A stretch of 42,478 nt of DNA from an uncultured bacterium (GTDB lineage Bacteria; Cyanobacteriota; Vampirovibrionia; Gastranaerophilales; Gastranaerophilaceae): positions 1-42,478 of the forward strand of contig CACYKF010000012.1 of the NCBI GenBank assembly GCA_902774905.1, written 5' to 3'. How positions within the stretch are numbered: the stretch's first letter is position 1; each line of letters opens with the position of its first letter. Positions 9,873 to 18,284 of this stretch are shown piece by piece. Under the pieces are notes generated by a model. The model made no database searches. It was not told the DNA's origin and worked only from the letters and a program-made list of their open reading frames with translations. The position numbers were made by a program, and so were the translations under genes.

Positions 9873-12266
9873 ATGCTTGATAATCTGGATAAAATAAAGC
9901 AGGCTCTTGATATTGAAGCAGAGTACCGGTATATTGATATTCACGGGAGAGAAAAAACTTTTTCCCAATTTATTCGTGCTGAAATAAAAAAAGAAATAAA
10001 AAAAGACAAAAAAAATCCGCGCTGGGCAGTGTTATACGAAGCGTTTGATGTTTACCCGTACGCAGGTGTTCCGGAAAGGCGCAGGGCAATCGAACAGTTA
10101 GTCAAAATTATTAAACTTGAACTAAAAAAACAAAAGCAAGACAAAGAAGAACAAGAAGAACGCAATATTCAAAGCCAAAAGCACCCATCCGAAGTTGATG
10201 TTATGTATATCAAAGGAGTTGGGCCAAAAGTTGCGTACAAATTCAATAAACTTGGAATTTATACCGCTCAGGATTTGATGATGTATTTTCCTAAAAAACA
10301 CATTGATTATTCCTCTCGGACATTAATTAAAAATCTAAAAGAAGGACAAACTACAACCGTTTTTGGGTATATAAAATCGGTTTCATCATTCAATACAAGA
10401 AATAACCTGTCAATCACAAGAGTAACCATTAAAGACGAAAGCGGAAAATTTGAACTTTGCTTTTTCAATGCGAAAGGCAACAGATATGTTTTGGAAAGAA
10501 TGAAAGCACAATTTCCGGTAAATTCAGGCATAATGGTTTCAGGTGTTGTAAAACGGGATAATTACACTTTCGGACTTACCATGGATAAGCCGACTTATTC
10601 AATTATGAGCGGAGAGTTTTTGGATAACCCTGATTCAAATTTGAATTTGGCAAGAATTGTTCCTATTTACACAGTTTGTGAAGGATTGAGTATAAAAACA
10701 CTGCGCAGAGCAATATTTAACGCAATTGAAATGTATCAGGAACATATAATAAATGTTCTGCCTGATTTTATCAGAAATAAATACGGAATATTAGATAAAA
10801 AAGATGCAATAAAACAAATACATTTTCCTGAAACAATGGAAACACTGGAGCAGTCAAGATTTTCACTTATTTTTGAAGAACTGTTTTTAATTCAGTTGAA
10901 ACTAATAAGACTAAGAGAATCAACTGCTAAAAATATGCCGTCTTATGCTTTGAGCGTACATCCTGACGGCTTGGTACAAAAATTTATAAAAAGTCTGCCC
11001 TTTGAACTCACTTCCGGACAAAAAAATGCAATAAATGAAATTTTAAACGACATGAATTCTTCTACACCTATGCAAAGACTTTTGCAGGGAGATGTCGGAA
11101 GCGGGAAAACAGTTGTTGCGACAATTATGCTTCTTGCGGCGATAGAAAACGGATTTCAGGGTGCATTTATGGCTCCGACGGAAATTCTTGCACAGCAACA
11201 CTACAATAACCTTGTAAAATGGCTTACCCCTTTAGGATTGAGTGTAGGCTTATTTATGGGGTCACAGGGCAAAAAAGTGCGAAATCAATTTGAAACATCA
11301 CTTCGCAACGGACAAATAAATATTGCAGTCGGAACACATGCACTAATTCAGGATAATATTGATTTCAATAATCTTGGGGCTATAGTAGTTGATGAACAAC
11401 ACAGATTTGGAGTTCGCCAAAGGAATATACTGAAGAAAAAATCACAAAATCCGCAAATGCTTACAATGACAGCGACACCAATACCAAGAACCCTTGCGCT
11501 GACAGTTCACGGAGATTTGGATTTGACAATAATAGATGAACTTCCAAAAGGCAGAAAACCCATTAAAACCTACCTGACAAGTGCCCACAAGAAAGTTTGG
11601 GAACTTGTAAAAGAACAAATTGAAAAAGGCAGACAGGCTTATGTTGTTTATCCGCTGATTGATGAAAGTGAAACTCTTTCTGCCAAAGCCGCAACTGAAG
11701 AAGCAAAGAATCTGCAGGAAAATATATTTCCTCAGTACAAAATAGGACTTTTGCACGGGAAACTAAAACCTGACGAAAAAGATTCTGTTATGAATGATTT
11801 TAAGGAAGGGAAGTTTGATATTTTGGTATCCACTACGGTTGTTGAAGTCGGAGTTGATGTTCCGAATGCAACGGTTATGGTCATAGAAAATGCGGAACGA
11901 TTCGGGCTTTCACAACTGCATCAGTTGAGAGGTCGTGTCGGCAGAAGTGATTTGCAGTCTTATTGCATTTTAATAACATCTTCACGCAAATCTGAAACAA
12001 TGGACAGACTTGGGATTATGACACAAACTAATGACGGTTTTGTTATTGCCGAAAAAGATTTACAACTTCGCGGGCCGGGGGAATTTTTAGGGACAAGACA
12101 AAGCGGTCTGCCTGATTTGATTATTTCTGATATTGTTCGGGATGCCAAAATTCTTGAACTCGCAAGAAATGAAGCCATTGATTTTGTAAAAACACAAGAT
12201 ATTGAAAAATACCCCGCACTCAAAACAGCTACATCTTTAGAGATGTTTACCGGACTTGATATTTAA
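9873..12266 (+). CDS. recG: ATP-dependent DNA helicase RecG, 797 aa
   Basis: Branched-DNA translocase that remodels stalled forks and Holliday junctions. It is about 100 residues longer than E. coli RecG because of a charged Lys/Glu-rich N-terminal extension (1-105). Then come a helix-hairpin-like segment (KGVGPKVAYKFNKLG), the wedge/OB domain (about 150-300), helicase motif I GDVGSGKT (about 405-412), motif II DEQH (about 507), TATPIPRTL, and motif VI QLHQLRGRVGRS. The C-terminal RecG block with GPGEFLGTRQSGLPD is intact. N-terminal extensions are also known in cyanobacterial RecG. It starts 22 bp after the GH57 stop with no clear ribosome site, suggesting coupling or reinitiation. Confidence 0.95.
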   Translation: MLDNLDKIKQALDIEAEYRYIDIHGREKTFSQFIRAEIKKEIKKDKKNPRWAVLYEAFDVYPYAGVPERRRAIEQLVKIIKLELKKQKQDKEEQEERNIQSQKHPSEVDVMYIKGVGPKVAYKFNKLGIYTAQDLMMYFPKKHIDYSSRTLIKNLKEGQTTTVFGYIKSVSSFNTRNNLSITRVTIKDESGKFELCFFNAKGNRYVLERMKAQFPVNSGIMVSGVVKRDNYTFGLTMDKPTYSIMSGEFLDNPDSNLNLARIVPIYTVCEGLSIKTLRRAIFNAIEMYQEHIINVLPDFIRNKYGILDKKDAIKQIHFPETMETLEQSRFSLIFEELFLIQLKLIRLRESTAKNMPSYALSVHPDGLVQKFIKSLPFELTSGQKNAINEILNDMNSSTPMQRLLQGDVGSGKTVVATIMLLAAIENGFQGAFMAPTEILAQQHYNNLVKWLTPLGLSVGLFMGSQGKKVRNQFETSLRNGQINIAVGTHALIQDNIDFNNLGAIVVDEQHRFGVRQRNILKKKSQNPQMLTMTATPIPRTLALTVHGDLDLTIIDELPKGRKPIKTYLTSAHKKVWELVKEQIEKGRQAYVVYPLIDESETLSAKAATEEAKNLQENIFPQYKIGLLHGKLKPDEKDSVMNDFKEGKFDILVSTTVVEVGVDVPNATVMVIENAERFGLSQLHQLRGRVGRSDLQSYCILITSSRKSETMDRLGIMTQTNDGFVIAEKDLQLRGPGEFLGTRQSGLPDLIISDIVRDAKILELARNEAIDFVKTQDIEKYPALKTATSLEMFTGLDI

Positions 12267-12271
12267 AAATA

Positions 12272-12332
12272 TGTAAACAAATGTTACAAAAAATCCTTAT
12301 TGTGAAATCTTACTTTTTTAAAATACTTTATA
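12272..12332 (+). promoter_or_regulatory. 61-bp conserved upstream region, copy 1
   Basis: Aligns without gaps to 22554-22614. Identical blocks include TGTAAACAAATGT, ACAAAAAA, TGAAATCT and TTTTTAAAATACTTTATA, with differences concentrated in one 9-bp stretch. The end at TACTTTATA looks like a -10. The coding sequences downstream are much more diverged, so this region is under selection, probably as promoter plus regulator site. Confidence 0.7.
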
Positions 12333-12366
12333 GACATGAGAGAGTTAAAAATAAGGAGACGAGATT

Positions 12367-12699
12367 ATGGCATTTTTAGCATTAGCAAGTCAAAAGAGTT
12401 TACTCAACTTGCAGAAAAACTTTTTACAGTTGCAGTACACATCAATTATGAATCAGACACAAGCCGCAGAAGCACAAATGGCTGCAATCAAAAAATCACA
12501 CAATGGCGATACTGATTATGATGAATCTGAAGACGCAACTTATTTGTACTATGAACAGTTAGATGAACAATTGAGTTCTGAAAAAGACTCTATTGATACT
12601 CAAATGACTGCAATAGAAAACGAAATTTCTTCATTAAAAACACTTGTAAACAACAATGTAAAATCTGCTTGTACTTTGAACCTTGCATCAGGCGGTTAA
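12367..12699 (+). CDS. Small coiled-coil protein with Gly-Gly C-terminus, 110 aa
   Basis: Unrecognised. A mostly helical, Gln/Ser/Glu-rich protein with two predicted coiled-coil stretches (about 8-45 and 65-98) and a C-terminal tail ending in ASGG. A clear GGAG lies ahead of the ATG. It is a diverged paralogue of the 133-aa protein at 22653-23054: same overall design, similar YDESEDATYLYYEQLDEQL versus YGTDEYAEVLVELQ segments, both ending with an NN-rich stretch and Gly tail, and a nearly identical upstream region. There is no signal peptide or membrane segment. It converges with folD 13 bp away. The design suggests a self-assembling or secreted filament-like protein, which is speculation. 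Confidence 0.75.
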   Translation: MAFLALASQKSLLNLQKNFLQLQYTSIMNQTQAAEAQMAAIKKSHNGDTDYDESEDATYLYYEQLDEQLSSEKDSIDTQMTAIENEISSLKTLVNNNVKSACTLNLASGG

Positions 12700-12712
12700 G
12701 GATAAGCAAAAA

Positions 12713-13549
12713 TTACAATGAGTTTTCAAACAGTTCCACTGTGTTGAGCATCAATGATGCAATAGTCATTGGGCCAACTCCACCCGGAACAGGCGAAATA
12801 TATGATGCGATTTTTGAAGATGTCTCAAAATCTACGTCTCCAAGCAACTTGCCTGAGGCATCTTTGAAAATTCCCACATCAACAACTACACAACCCGATT
12901 TTAACATTTCCCCTTTTATAATATTTTTTCCCACTGCAGAAACGATTATGTCTGCAGTTTTTGTTATTTGTTCAAGATTTTTTGTATAACTGTGACAAAC
13001 AGTTACGGTCGCATTGCGGTTCATCAACATCTGTGCCATCGGACGACCGACAATATTTGAACGCCCTATAACAACGGCATGTTTACCTTCAAGTTCTATG
13101 CCATACTCATCTAAAAGTTTCAAAACACCTTTGGGGGTACAAGGATAAACATAAGGTTTTTCGCCTGAAAAAAGTTTGCCAAAATTGTACGGAGTAAATC
13201 CATCCACATCTTTTTGAGGGGCAATAGCATTTATAATATTTGTTTTTGAAATATGCTCAGGCAAAGGAAGTTGAACTAAAATAGCATGAACAAATTTATC
13301 ACTATTTAATTCATTTATTTTATCAATTAGAACCTGTTCCTTTACATCAGACGGATAATTTATAACTTCTGAAATTATACCGATTTTTTGAGCACATTTC
13401 TGTTTATTTGCAACATAAATTTTACTTGCAGAATCTTCTCCGACAAGGATAACAACAAGTTTTGGTTTAACAGAAAAACTGCTGATTTTTTTTGCCAACT
13501 CATCAAGAATTTTATCTCTTAATTTTTTACCGTCTAATATTGTAGCCAT
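12713..13549 (-). CDS. folD: Bifunctional methylenetetrahydrofolate dehydrogenase/cyclohydrolase FolD, 278 aa
   Basis: Interconverts 5,10-methylene-THF, 5,10-methenyl-THF and 10-formyl-THF, supplying one-carbon units for purines and fMet. Full length for the family. Seen: the catalytic region SKIYVANKQKCAQKIG with the lysine used in cyclohydrolysis, VQLPLPEHI, KDVDGF, the Rossmann site GRSNIVGRPMAQML, and the C-terminal PVPGGVGPMT. The start ATG lies only about 6 bp downstream of a TATAAT (13561-13556 on this strand), so the mRNA may be leaderless. Converges with the small coiled-coil gene. Confidence 0.96.
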   Translation of the reverse strand: MATILDGKKLRDKILDELAKKISSFSVKPKLVVILVGEDSASKIYVANKQKCAQKIGIISEVINYPSDVKEQVLIDKINELNSDKFVHAILVQLPLPEHISKTNIINAIAPQKDVDGFTPYNFGKLFSGEKPYVYPCTPKGVLKLLDEYGIELEGKHAVVIGRSNIVGRPMAQMLMNRNATVTVCHSYTKNLEQITKTADIIVSAVGKNIIKGEMLKSGCVVVDVGIFKDASGKLLGDVDFETSSKIASYISPVPGGVGPMTIASLMLNTVELFENSL

Positions 13550-13555
13550 GCAAAA

Positions 13556-13561
13556 ATTATA
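13556..13561 (-). promoter_or_regulatory. folD -10 element, possible leaderless transcript
   Basis: A perfect TATAAT reading on the minus strand ends 6 bp before the folD ATG. Normal initiation 6-8 bp downstream would put the RNA 5' end at or next to the ATG, and no Shine-Dalgarno sequence is present in the gap. Confidence 0.45.
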
Positions 13562-13665
13562 GCATAAAATATTTTCTTAAATAATTATCAAAAATATTCC
13601 CAATAAAGCAAAATTTACATCATAAGTATGATTTACGAATTTCAATAAATAAATAGAATAAAATT

Positions 13666-13842
13666 ATGAAAATAATTAAATTGACATTGCCATTGGAAGT
13701 ATATACAAAATCCCTGTATAAAAATACAATAGGGAACGATTTAGGACGAGTTCACAAATGCAAACTTATAAGTTTAAACTCCAAATTAAAAGCCGATACT
13801 TATGCAAAGAATAGCAATATTCAAAAGAATTTAACAAATTAA
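13666..13842 (+). CDS. Hypothetical small protein, 58 aa (doubtful)
   Basis: An open frame ATG to TAA encoding a basic, Lys/Asn-rich peptide starting MKIIKLTLPLEVYTKSL. No good ribosome site and no recognised family. It sits in the gap between folD and the HAD gene, the start of the accessory patch, and could be a remnant of a longer gene. Confidence 0.3.
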   Translation: MKIIKLTLPLEVYTKSLYKNTIGNDLGRVHKCKLISLNSKLKADTYAKNSNIQKNLTN

Positions 13843-13863
13843 TTTTGGTAACTATATACAATG

Positions 13864-14115
13864 TTACCTAAATTTTTCTATTTTATTCATCAAATCTTCG
13901 TAATCTCCAGAAAATGTGATACATCTATCATTATTTATCAACCATTCTTTGGTTAAGTCTTGGTTTCTTGTTGTAAAAATTTTTACATCATATTCGTAAG
14001 ATAGTTTTTTAAGTAAATCATACGCACCCTCCTTGATTGGCGAAATGTAATCTGCTTGATAATTGTCTGTATAGGTATTTAATACACCATCTAAATCTAT
14101 TAATATTGTTTTCAT
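13864..14115 (-). CDS. Short HAD-superfamily protein (5'-nucleotidase-like), 83 aa
   Basis: The N-terminus MKTILIDLDGVL is HAD motif I (DxDGV), where the first aspartate would be the nucleophile. A threonine-rich motif II-like segment, VKIFTTRNQ, follows with the spacing of deoxyribonucleotidase-like and phage HAD proteins. The protein stops after 83 residues without the acidic motif IV, so it is either a minimal variant or truncated. An ATG one codon upstream (14118) is only 3 bp from AGGAG; the second ATG has better spacing and was chosen. The next gene along is a headless HTH fragment, in keeping with a decayed accessory patch. Confidence 0.6.
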   Translation of the reverse strand: MKTILIDLDGVLNTYTDNYQADYISPIKEGAYDLLKKLSYEYDVKIFTTRNQDLTKEWLINNDRCITFSGDYEDLMNKIEKFR

Positions 14116-14188
14116 CATATTCTCCTAAAACCATTGTTATTTCTCAATGAAATTAATCTTATTATATTTAATAATTGAGATAATGTAA

Positions 14189-14401
14189 TACAATAAACTT
14201 GGTATTTATATAAAGCATAGAAGAAAATTGATGGGTGTTTCATTAAATAAGTTTGCGATTAACAATGAGATAGACCCCGCGATACTTAGTAGAATAGAAA
14301 ATTTAAAACAAGATATAAAAATGGGTATTTTAGTTAAAATAGCTAATGGATTTGAAACTACACCTGCAAAATTTTTGTCAGAATTTGAGAATTATGAGTA
14401 A
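14189..14401 (+). pseudogene. XRE/Cro-type HTH protein lacking a normal start
   Basis: The frame 14189-14401 reads as a compact XRE domain: LGIYIKHRRKLMGVSLNKF, then DPAILSRIENLKQ (the recognition-helix region) and ILVKIANGFETTPAKFL. The open frame begins right after a stop codon and contains no ATG, GTG or TTG before the domain; the first ATG (14231) would remove the first helix, leaving 56 aa. Either a non-standard start is used or the 5' end has been lost. It lies 17 bp from the converging helicase gene. Confidence 0.5.
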
Positions 14402-14418
14402 TATTTGTACTAATCCCT

Positions 14419-17400
14419 CTATATAGCATTCATTTTGCAAAGGTTTTTGTAGTCGCAGAATTTTTCGTTCGGGCATTTTGACGGTCGGTCAAATTCAAGG
14501 TTATTGATTTTACCCACAATTTCAATAAATTCCTGTGCTATTTCTTCACAAACCTCATCTGACATCTCTTTCAATGTATGGTATTCTTCGTCTAACAACG
14601 GATAAATAAATGTTGTAGAAATATCAGCCGTTGTGTTAAACTGCTTTTTAAACAGATATTTATAAAATCCAATCTGGTAAAAATAATCCGAATGTTGTCC
14701 AGCTTTTGTTATTCCGGAATTGTCCGTACCTGTTTTGTAATCATAGATTGAATAAGTGCCGTCAGAATTTTTGTCAATTCTGTCTATCGAGCCGACAAAA
14801 TTTATCCCGTCCTCGGTTGTGTAATCAAGTGGTAATTCTGCTCTTGTTTCAAGGGTTTCAATAGGTGCAATAGAGATAAATTTGTCGTAATATTTTCCGT
14901 CAGAGAAAATATACTCTTTCCCGCTTTGTTTCAAATTTTCAGGGGTTGAACAAGGCTGTTCGTCAATACTTTTAGCAAAGACGTTATAAACCTCGTCCAC
15001 ACTTGGGTATTTTTTGTTATCAACAGCATAATCTAATGTAAACTGAAAAGCCTTATGAACCGCATTCCCGTAGGTTAAATTATCTCTGTTGCCTGAAGAT
15101 GATTTCAACCCCAAAATATAGTTATAAAAATATTCTCTCGGGCATTTTCGGTATTTATTCAGCGAACTTGGAGAGTAAGATTTTTGGAAACGGTTACGGA
15201 TAAATTCTTCAAATTCTTTTTTGTAATCGTAATCTGTTGTCGGTTTTTCAAACCCCTGAATTTCGGGTTTTTCAGGATACGCCAAATATTCAGGTTTATC
15301 TTTAAATTTATTTTTTAATTGCTCAATAAACCAACTTGGCTTACCGTCTTTTGTTCCCATATCGACGCAAGTCAAATACAAAGAGTGTTTTGCCCTTGTC
15401 ATACCGACATATAGGAGTTTAATGTTATCTAAGAATTTGCTTTGCGCTTGCTTTTCTTCACATTCTTCAAACATTGTGAAATCTGTCGCCATAGGGATTT
15501 TGTCCTTGTAACTTGATGATGAGCTTTCCCATTTTTTACTTGTCAAAAACGGCATAAAGACATATTCAAATTCTCTGCCTTTTGATGCGTGATAGGTTGA
15601 TAATTGGATAGCATTCAGAGGTTTATCCTCTTTATCCAAATTTATTTTAATTCCGCTTTCAAGCATTTTGGTTAAATAATCCACAAAATGAGAAAACGAA
15701 TTTTCTTGATTCGTATGGATTGCAAAATACGCATCAGCTTCATCCAAAAGCTTTTTAATCCCTTTTACATTTTCTAATTTATTAATATCGTCATTAAGAT
15801 AGTGCTTGAAAATCCCTGTTTTATTGCCGATTTCAAGGAGTGAATTTGCATAATTTTCGTTTGTAACATAATTTCTCAAATATTCATAAGTCGAGATAAA
15901 ATCTTTCAATTTTCCTTCGTCATAAATTGTCAAATTTTTGTTATCCAAAAGATTTTTTATATCGTTTGTGATTGAGTTTGATTGAGATTTTAAAAGTCCT
16001 GAAAGACGTGATTTTAGATTTTCCTCGCTTATGCCTTTTTCAAGGAGATTTAAAATATTATCTGTCAAAGTTCTGTGGTGAGATTTGTTTTCGCATAATG
16101 TTTTGTAATCTCTCGGATCAATATGGAACGGTCGCATTAAAAGATACCCTAACAATTTATCCGAATACAGTTCAGGATTTGTCAAAAACTGCATATAAGT
16201 AATCATTGCATTAACGGAATTTATGTCAAAAATATTTTTACCGCCTGTGATTTCAACAGGTATTCCGTTTGCTTTCAAATAAACCTCAAACCCTTTCAGT
16301 TCCTCATTTGTACGAGTTAAAACGGCAATTTCAGAGAGTTTTAACTCCCTCTCCCGACGGGAGAGGGTAGGGGTGAGGGGTGAATAATCATCTACTGATT
16401 GATTTTCTTGTCCAAAACTTGTATTTTCTGCAATAATATTTTTTATACTCTGAACTACAAAATCCCTTTCATCCTGCTCATTTTCAAAACTGTAATATTC
16501 AACAGGCTTGTTTTTATCGTGAACTGGTGATGTTTCAGGAGAAACTAAGTCCTTTGTTATCCTTAAATCTGCAAACTTTGGCTTTGAACTGATTCTAAGG
16601 TCAATCGGATTTGCAGTATATAGTTCTTTTTCACGTTTTGTTTTTGCTTTTTCTGCTCTAAAGGTGTTGAACTTATTTTGTAATTCTGCTAATTCTTGCG
16701 ACACATCCAAAATATTCTGCGTCGAACGGTTGTTTTCTGTCAGGCAAACAACTTTAACTTCATCTTTAAAATTATCCAAAAAGTTTTCTATTGTGTCTAA
16801 ATTTGCACCCTGAAACGTATAAATAATCTGATCATCGTCCCCCACAACAAAAATATTCGGGCAGAATTTTGACAGCGCAAAAACAATATCGTTTTGAGCC
16901 TTGTTGGTGTCTTGGTACTCGTCAACCAAAATATACTCATATTTGTAAGCAATTTCTTCTAAAAGTGAAGAATTTTCATCCTCAAATTTTTCAAGCACCA
17001 TATTTATCATATCGTGAAAGTCGATATAGTTTAGTTCTCTCATTTTTTGAGTGTAGAGTTCGTAAAATCCCCACAACTCTTTCATTTGAGCAATTTTATT
17101 TGTTAAACTTTCAATCTCATCTTTTCTTTTTTTAGTTGGCTTATCTGCTTGGTCATTTAATATTTGGGCAAGATGCTTTTCCCACATCGGATTTTCTTTT
17201 AAGTTCGTGAAAAATTCACTTTTTGTCATTCGGTATTTTTTAATTTCTTCAATCCCATCTAAAATATCCTGAGAATATTGATAGGGGTTGTTTTTCTCGT
17301 TATTGTAAGCAACAGGACAAAGTTCATCAATACATTCTTTTATGAGGTTACGTTTGTGAGAATCAGAGATAATATTTGAGTTTTCGATGTCAAATTGTTC

Positions 17401-17715
17401 AGGGAATTCTTCCATAATGTTTAAACAAAATTCGTGGTAGGTAAAAACATTGACATCATATTTTTCACCGATTTTTGTTTTCATCTCTCGGGCGGCAGTG
17501 TTGGAAAATGTCAGACAGAGGATTTTTTCAGGCTCCACTCCGTCATCTTCTATCATGTGTTTAATCTTTCGGGTAACAGTAAAAGTTTTTCCTGTTCCCG
17601 GGCCTGCTATAACAAGGTATTTGCCTAACTTTGTATTATAAATACATTCTTTTTGCTTGGCATTTGGTTCAGGTAACTTTTTTACTTCAACACTATCTAA
17701 CACATCTTCCATCAT
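14419..17715 (-). CDS. UvrD-family helicase fused to an Fe-S PD-(D/E)XK nuclease (AddAB/RecB-like), 1098 aa
   Basis: N-terminal SF1A helicase: motif I GPGTGKT (38-44), motif II VDEYQDT (264-270), GDDDQIIYTFQGA (292-304), and near residue 770 LLYVGMTRAKHSL. The C-terminal 230 residues form a RecB/AddB-type nuclease with GSIDRID and IYDYKTG. One cysteine in YRKCPREY and three in KCPNEKFCDYKNLC match the four ligands of the AddB/Cas4-type 4Fe-4S cluster. This is a one-polypeptide resection or defence enzyme; no second Add/Rec subunit is nearby. About residues 445-460 (PLTPTLSRRERELKL) are encoded by an inserted palindromic repeat. A GAGGGG lies ahead of the start. Confidence 0.9.
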   Translation of the reverse strand: MMEDVLDSVEVKKLPEPNAKQKECIYNTKLGKYLVIAGPGTGKTFTVTRKIKHMIEDDGVEPEKILCLTFSNTAAREMKTKIGEKYDVNVFTYHEFCLNIMEEFPEQFDIENSNIISDSHKRNLIKECIDELCPVAYNNEKNNPYQYSQDILDGIEEIKKYRMTKSEFFTNLKENPMWEKHLAQILNDQADKPTKKRKDEIESLTNKIAQMKELWGFYELYTQKMRELNYIDFHDMINMVLEKFEDENSSLLEEIAYKYEYILVDEYQDTNKAQNDIVFALSKFCPNIFVVGDDDQIIYTFQGANLDTIENFLDNFKDEVKVVCLTENNRSTQNILDVSQELAELQNKFNTFRAEKAKTKREKELYTANPIDLRISSKPKFADLRITKDLVSPETSPVHDKNKPVEYYSFENEQDERDFVVQSIKNIIAENTSFGQENQSVDDYSPLTPTLSRRERELKLSEIAVLTRTNEELKGFEVYLKANGIPVEITGGKNIFDINSVNAMITYMQFLTNPELYSDKLLGYLLMRPFHIDPRDYKTLCENKSHHRTLTDNILNLLEKGISEENLKSRLSGLLKSQSNSITNDIKNLLDNKNLTIYDEGKLKDFISTYEYLRNYVTNENYANSLLEIGNKTGIFKHYLNDDINKLENVKGIKKLLDEADAYFAIHTNQENSFSHFVDYLTKMLESGIKINLDKEDKPLNAIQLSTYHASKGREFEYVFMPFLTSKKWESSSSSYKDKIPMATDFTMFEECEEKQAQSKFLDNIKLLYVGMTRAKHSLYLTCVDMGTKDGKPSWFIEQLKNKFKDKPEYLAYPEKPEIQGFEKPTTDYDYKKEFEEFIRNRFQKSYSPSSLNKYRKCPREYFYNYILGLKSSSGNRDNLTYGNAVHKAFQFTLDYAVDNKKYPSVDEVYNVFAKSIDEQPCSTPENLKQSGKEYIFSDGKYYDKFISIAPIETLETRAELPLDYTTEDGINFVGSIDRIDKNSDGTYSIYDYKTGTDNSGITKAGQHSDYFYQIGFYKYLFKKQFNTTADISTTFIYPLLDEEYHTLKEMSDEVCEEIAQEFIEIVGKINNLEFDRPSKCPNEKFCDYKNLCKMNAI
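16347..16380. repeat. Dispersed GC-rich palindromic repeat inside the helicase coding sequence
   Basis: Arms CCCTCTCCCG and CGGGAGAGGG with one central base (16347-16367), followed by TAGGGGTGAGGGG. It is far more GC-rich than the gene around it and is read in frame as PLTPTLSRRERE, a peptide I know as the translation of a repeat widespread in bacterial genomes. It falls between helicase blocks, where an extra loop would be tolerated. Confidence 0.8.
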
Positions 17716-18005
17716 TCATACCCCTCTTTTGCTTGCATTATATTCACAATTTAACTCTCTATTGAAAGAATATCAAGTGTTTTCTTGTATATGTGTTAAA
17801 ATATGTCTATTTTTCTCTTGCTTGTTTGGTTTTGTTTTAATATAACGTTATTTTTTATAATCAGGCAATAAACCTAAATTAATGCTATAATACATATATG
17901 TCTAATAGAGTAGATAAATGTTTTTTATATCGTTAATAATAATATTTGTATTAACAGTAGGAATACCAATAATTCATTTAAATGATTTATGTCACAACAA
18001 GAACT

Positions 18006-18266
18006 TTATTGTAATGAACAATATTTTTTATCTTCTAACCATTTACCATGTCTATCTGTACAATCTTGCTCATCTCTGACACAAAAACCCTGGTTTTTTT
18101 CTTCACAACGATTTCTAATATAATCCCAACAATATCCTTTATCAAGACAAGAATCTATATCAGAGTTGTAAATACTTTTAAACAACATTAAAGCCAAAAT
18201 TATTAGAATAACAATAATAATGCTAAAAAATATTATACTAATTTTTATAAGTTTTTTTTCTTTCAT
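18006..18266 (-). CDS. Single-pass membrane protein with Cys-rich outer domain, 86 aa (candidate immunity protein)
   Basis: A short basic N-terminus (MKEKKLIK) precedes one strongly hydrophobic segment (about 9-31), then a 50-residue domain with six cysteines in the pattern DSC, GYCWDY, NRCEE, GFC, DCTD, KYC. The orientation predicts that domain is outside the cytoplasm, where disulfides can form. It lies 18 bp downstream of the 255-aa KYFH-domain protein on the same strand, so they are likely cotranscribed. I recall CWDY...RC domains as partners of KYFH-type proteins but cannot verify this. Immunity to an exported toxin is an inference. Confidence 0.65.
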   Translation of the reverse strand: MKEKKLIKISIIFFSIIIVILIILALMLFKSIYNSDIDSCLDKGYCWDYIRNRCEEKNQGFCVRDEQDCTDRHGKWLEDKKYCSLQ

Positions 18267-18284
18267 ATTTTTATTTTACCACAA

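Noticed and set aside
16347-16380. Hairpin as a terminator
   Set aside because: It lies within an intact helicase frame and has no T-run on either strand.
17918-18079. 53-aa hydrophobic plus-strand reading frame
   Set aside because: It overlaps the 3' part of the Cys-rich membrane gene antisense and lacks a ribosome site, so it is likely chance in AT-rich DNA.
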